DNA of 34,565 nt from Clostridiales bacterium (GTDB lineage Bacteria; Bacillota; Clostridia; Saccharofermentanales; Saccharofermentanaceae). Below, one piece after another: positions 31,751 through 34,565 of this stretch (positions are counted from its first letter, which is position 1; each line of letters starts with the position of its first letter). The position numbers were made by a program, and so were the translations under genes. The notes beneath the pieces were generated by a model, which was given only the letters and a program-made list of their open reading frames with translations, was not told where the DNA came from and did no database searches. The stretch is from the NCBI GenBank assembly GCA_017649645.1, contig JAGCGK010000056.1, positions 1 to 34,565 on the forward strand, read 5' to 3'.

Positions 31751-34240
31751 TCAGCCGAGAACGACTTCGACCTTGTGTGTCTTTCCGTCACCGCAGACAG
31801 GAACGATGCATCCGTCTACTGCCTGACCGTCAACTGTCAAAGACTTAACGCCCTTGTTAACGTGTGAAGGGTTCTTGATCTCGATCTCGTATGTGTCGCC
31901 TCTGAACTGACGTGTTGCCTTGAAGCCGTCCCATGCCGCAGGGATGGAAGGATCAACGCGCAGGCCGTCGAATTCAGGCTTAACGCCGAGGATGTACTGG
32001 GAGATAGCTACCATGTTCCAAGCAGCTGTACCTGTGAGCCAGGAGTTCTTGCCCTGACCGAAGTTCTTAGCATCCTTACCGCCGATCATCTGACCATATA
32101 CGTATGGCTCAGTCTTGTGGATGTCGGATGTCTCTTCAGTAAATGCAGGAGCGATCTTTGAATAATACTCGAAAGCCTTATCTCCACGGCCTGCATAAGC
32201 CTCAGCACAGATGATCCATGCATTGTTGTGTGTGAAGATACCTGCGTTCTCCTTGTATCCGCCCGGATATGTGGAGATCTCACCGTACTGGATGTAGTAC
32301 TTGGTAAATGCCGGGTTATTGAGTACGAGACCGAACTCGCAGTTAAGATACTTGTCGATGGAATTCAAAGTCTTGATGTCAGCTCCAACGTCCTTACCGA
32401 TCTCAGACATAACAGCGAAGCCCTGTGGCTCGATGAAGATCTTACCTTCCTCACACTCGTGGGAACCCATCTTCTCACCGTTAGCGTCGTAAGCTCTGAG
32501 GAACCACTCGCCGTCAAAAGCAGACTCCATCGTAACCTTCTTCATCTTGTCGATCTCAGCCTGAGCCTTAGCTGCTTCCTCTGTCTTTCCGAGGTGCTCG
32601 AGGATACCTACATAAGCAGGACCCGTGTATGTGAAGAGTGCTGCAACGAATACAGACTCAGCTACCTTGGAGTAACCGCCCTCAGCCTTGAACTTAGGGT
32701 TGGTGTATGTCTGGAAGGACTCACCTGGTGTGTCGGAGAAGCATGAGAGGTTGATACAGTCGTTCCAGTCAGCTCTCATTGCAAGAGGCAGTCCGTGAGG
32801 TCCGAGGTTCTCAACGATGTGATAGAAGGAAACGTCGAGGTGCTCGAGCATCGTGTGCTTTCCGTCCGGATCATCATCGAAAGGTACGTTAGCATTGAGG
32901 ATATCCCAGTCACCTGTCTCCTTGATGTAGGAAGCAACGGAGAGGATCATCCACAACGGATCGTCGGAGAAGTCACCGCCGATGTCTGCGTTACCCTTCT
33001 TTGTGAGAGGCTGATACTGGTGATAGCATCCGCCGTCCTTGAGCTGTGTGGAAGCGATATCGATAAGTCTCTCTCTTGCACGCTCAGGGATCTGATGAAC
33101 GAATCCGAGGATATCCTGGTTGGAATCTCTGAAGCCCATACCACGGCCGATACCGGACTCGAAGTAGGAAGCAGAACGTGAGAGGTTGAATGTAACCATG
33201 CACTGATACTGGTTCCAGATATTAACCATACGGTTAACCTTGTCGTCAGGTGTATCAACCTTGAAGATGCTCAGGAGATTGTTCCATGTTGTACGGAGTT
33301 CCTCAAGACCTGCAGCAACCTTCTCAGGTGTGTTGTACTTGTCGATCATTGCATAAGCTTTTTCCTTGTTGAGGACCCATGTCTCTCTTGTGAGAAGATC
33401 AGCAGGCTTCTCAGAAGCGAACTTCTTGTCCTGCGGGTTCTCTGCATAACCAAGGATGTAGATCAATGTCTTGGTCTCGCCCGGAGCGAGAGTAACTTTC
33501 TTATAGTGAGAAGCGATCGGTGACCAGCCGTCTGCGAATGAATCGGAAGCCTTGCCTTCCTTAACTGTAGCAGGGCAGTCCCAGCCGTTATAGATACCGC
33601 CAAGGAAAGCATCACGATCTGTGTCGTAACCGTCGATCTTGTCGTTTACCGAATAGAAAGCGTAGTGATTACGTCTGTCTCTGTACTCAGTTACGTGATA
33701 GATAGTAGATCCTTCGATCTCTACACGTCCTGTTGAGAAGTTTCTCTGGAAGTTGGTGCAGTCGTCCTGAGCATCCCAGAGACACCACTCTGCGAGAGAG
33801 AAGATAGCGAAGTCCTTGGAAGCGCTGCCCTCGTTTGTGAGAACTACCTGCTGAACCTCACCGTCATAGTTCTGCGGAACGAAGAAAGTAACCTCAGCCT
33901 TAAGGTCATTCTTCTTACCTGTGATCACGGTATAACCCATACCGTGACGGCACTCGTATGAATCGAGTTCTGTCTTGACCGGTGACCAGCCCGGATTCCA
34001 GACTGTACCGTTGTCGTTGATATAGAAATAGCGTCCTCCCATATCGATCGGAACGTTATTGTAGCGGTAACGGGTAATCCTTCTCAAGCGTGCGTCCTTG
34101 TAGAAGCTGTAACCGCCTGCCGTATTAGAGATGAGCGAGAAAAAGCCCTGATTTCCCAAGTAGTTGATCCACGGATATGGTGTTCTTGGGGTATTGATCA
34201 CGTATTCCTTTCTTGCGTCGTCGAAATGACCAAATTGCAT
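31751..34240 (-). CDS. cbp: cellobiose phosphorylase (GH94)
   Basis: This 829-aa cytosolic enzyme would convert cellobiose and phosphate into alpha-glucose 1-phosphate and glucose, saving ATP in cellulose users. The N-terminus ([15 protein letters not shown], then [13 protein letters not shown]) and segments such as [20 protein letters not shown] and [11 protein letters not shown] match, from memory, the C. thermocellum enzyme closely. The catalytic acid is the Asp of [11 protein letters not shown], the usual position in GH94. Length fits the family. Start 34240 is chosen because GGAGG lies 8 bases upstream; the in-frame ATG at 34255 contains that ribosome site. It has its own promoter and terminator, so it is not part of the secretion locus. 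It suggests life on plant fibre. Confidence 0.95.
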   Translation of the reverse strand: MQFGHFDDARKEYVINTPRTPYPWINYLGNQGFFSLISNTAGGYSFYKDARLRRITRYRYNNVPIDMGGRYFYINDNGTVWNPGWSPVKTELDSYECRHGMGYTVITGKKNDLKAEVTFFVPQNYDGEVQQVVLTNEGSASKDFAIFSLAEWCLWDAQDDCTNFQRNFSTGRVEIEGSTIYHVTEYRDRRNHYAFYSVNDKIDGYDTDRDAFLGGIYNGWDCPATVKEGKASDSFADGWSPIASHYKKVTLAPGETKTLIYILGYAENPQDKKFASEKPADLLTRETWVLNKEKAYAMIDKYNTPEKVAAGLEELRTTWNNLLSIFKVDTPDDKVNRMVNIWNQYQCMVTFNLSRSASYFESGIGRGMGFRDSNQDILGFVHQIPERARERLIDIASTQLKDGGCYHQYQPLTKKGNADIGGDFSDDPLWMILSVASYIKETGDWDILNANVPFDDDPDGKHTMLEHLDVSFYHIVENLGPHGLPLAMRADWNDCINLSCFSDTPGESFQTYTNPKFKAEGGYSKVAESVFVAALFTYTGPAYVGILEHLGKTEEAAKAQAEIDKMKKVTMESAFDGEWFLRAYDANGEKMGSHECEEGKIFIEPQGFAVMSEIGKDVGADIKTLNSIDKYLNCEFGLVLNNPAFTKYYIQYGEISTYPGGYKENAGIFTHNNAWIICAEAYAGRGDKAFEYYSKIAPAFTEETSDIHKTEPYVYGQMIGGKDAKNFGQGKNSWLTGTAAWNMVAISQYILGVKPEFDGLRVDPSIPAAWDGFKATRQFRGDTYEIEIKNPSHVNKGVKSLTVDGQAVDGCIVPVCGDGKTHKVEVVLG

Positions 34241-34295
34241 AATATTTGCCTCCATATGATTTATGTAACCTTTATTTTACACTATAAAGCCCTCG

Positions 34296-34323
34296 ATTTT
34301 AACCCATTTGAGCCCTGTTTCAA
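34296..34323 (-). promoter_or_regulatory. candidate promoter of the cellobiose phosphorylase gene
   Basis: On the minus strand: -35 TTGAAA (34318-34323), 16-base spacer, -10 TAAAAT (34296-34301). The 8-bp palindrome AAACGTTT (34334-34341) lies just upstream and looks like the core of a LacI-family operator, but it does not match a full cre site. Confidence 0.5.
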
Positions 34324-34426
34324 AAAATTAACAAAACGTTTCGCGGTACTTTCTTTTTTCTCTTTTCCTGCTCGAAAAAGCAGAGCTGCGCACATGCCGC
34401 AACACCGCCTGTTATGGGCTTTTGCC

Positions 34427-34565
34427 TTACCCTCTGTCGATCGCGTACTTCTGACAGATCTCCGTAAACTCCTTGGACTTAACGAACTCGTTGAAGACGT
34501 CTTCTTTTGTCATTCCGTTCTTCATGTTGTTAAGCCAGAAATTCATTCCGTCAGTGTCAGGTTCA
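34427..34565 (-). CDS. DUF4214 protein, C-terminal end (runs off the right edge)
   Basis: Reading the minus strand from the edge gives 45 codons and a stop: EPDTDGMNFWLNNM, then KEDVFNEFVKSKEFTEICQK, ending IDRG. This matches the DUF4214 repeat seen in the LRR protein at 19459-21228 (EPDDSGMNYWLEKL ... MCATYGI). Only the last repeat is in the window; the start and the other domains lie outside. The 186 bases between this stop and the phosphorylase gene hold that gene's promoter; no clear terminator was found. Confidence 0.8.
   Translation of the reverse strand, partial: EPDTDGMNFWLNNMKNGMTKEDVFNEFVKSKEFTEICQKYAIDRG

Noticed and set aside
34334-34341. Catabolite-response (cre) site upstream of the phosphorylase gene
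   Set aside because: Only the AAACGTTT core is palindromic; the outer consensus positions do not match.
34365-34390. Hairpin CTGCT/AGCAG as terminator of the edge DUF4214 gene
   Set aside because: The stem is only 5 bp and is not followed by a T-run on the minus strand.

Overview
The window looks like a chromosomal piece of an anaerobic member of the Clostridia (Lachnospiraceae/Oscillospiraceae-like, gut or rumen type). Grounds: a WXG100 protein plus YukD and an FHA-containing EssC (Firmicutes-type type VII secretion, T7SS), DUF4214 proteins, strong AGGAG ribosome sites, and a GH94 cellobiose phosphorylase very close in recalled sequence to the Clostridium thermocellum enzyme. I cannot name a genus. 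No RNA genes, IS elements, CRISPR arrays or phage genes were seen.

Layout. Left edge to 6829 (all minus): effector cassette 1, made of three small helical proteins (82, 100 and 90 aa), two paralogous CHAP-domain effectors, then a lipoprotein, a two-helix membrane protein and a DUF3267 membrane zincin as possible immunity or accessory genes. 6984-14603 (minus): core operon FHA adaptor - PP2C phosphatase - CpaE/MinD-like ATPase - YukD/EsaB - EssC, with a candidate promoter at 14669-14697. 14736-19193 (minus): WXG100 gene with its own promoter and a TTCG-loop terminator, then effector cassette 2 (three small proteins, a 723-aa effector with an unrecognised C-terminus, and a lipoprotein as likely immunity protein). 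19459-21228 (minus): secreted LRR/DUF4214 protein. 21404-28825 (plus): a divergent operon of a 97-aa membrane protein with three TEIL motifs, a 1681-aa modular surface protein, and a transmembrane Ser/Thr kinase. 28838-31520 (minus): effector cassette 3 (three small proteins and a zinc-metalloprotease effector). 31751-34240 (minus): cellobiose phosphorylase, apparently unrelated. 34427 to the right edge: 3' end of another DUF4214 gene.

How it may work together. EssC, YukD and the WXG100 protein mark the window as a T7SS. The same four-part cassette, small protein A, then B, then C, then a large effector, occurs three times with recognisable sequence families at each position. This suggests that each effector is delivered with three dedicated helical partners, rather than the two Lap partners known for LXG toxins. 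The four effectors share an N-terminal helical domain of about 120 residues and differ in their C-termini (CHAP, CHAP, unknown, zincin).

Control appears to run through threonine phosphorylation: a membrane kinase with an extracellular TPR-like region, a PP2C phosphatase, an FHA adaptor, and a T-x-I-L motif found three times in a membrane-anchored tail, once in the FHA adaptor's linker and once in EssC. The parts list resembles the PpkA/PppA/Fha1 switch of type VI secretion. EssA, EssB and EsaA were not found in the window. Base composition differs visibly between cassette 1 (GC-rich) and cassette 2 (AT-rich), and within the 1681-aa gene, which points to modular exchange.
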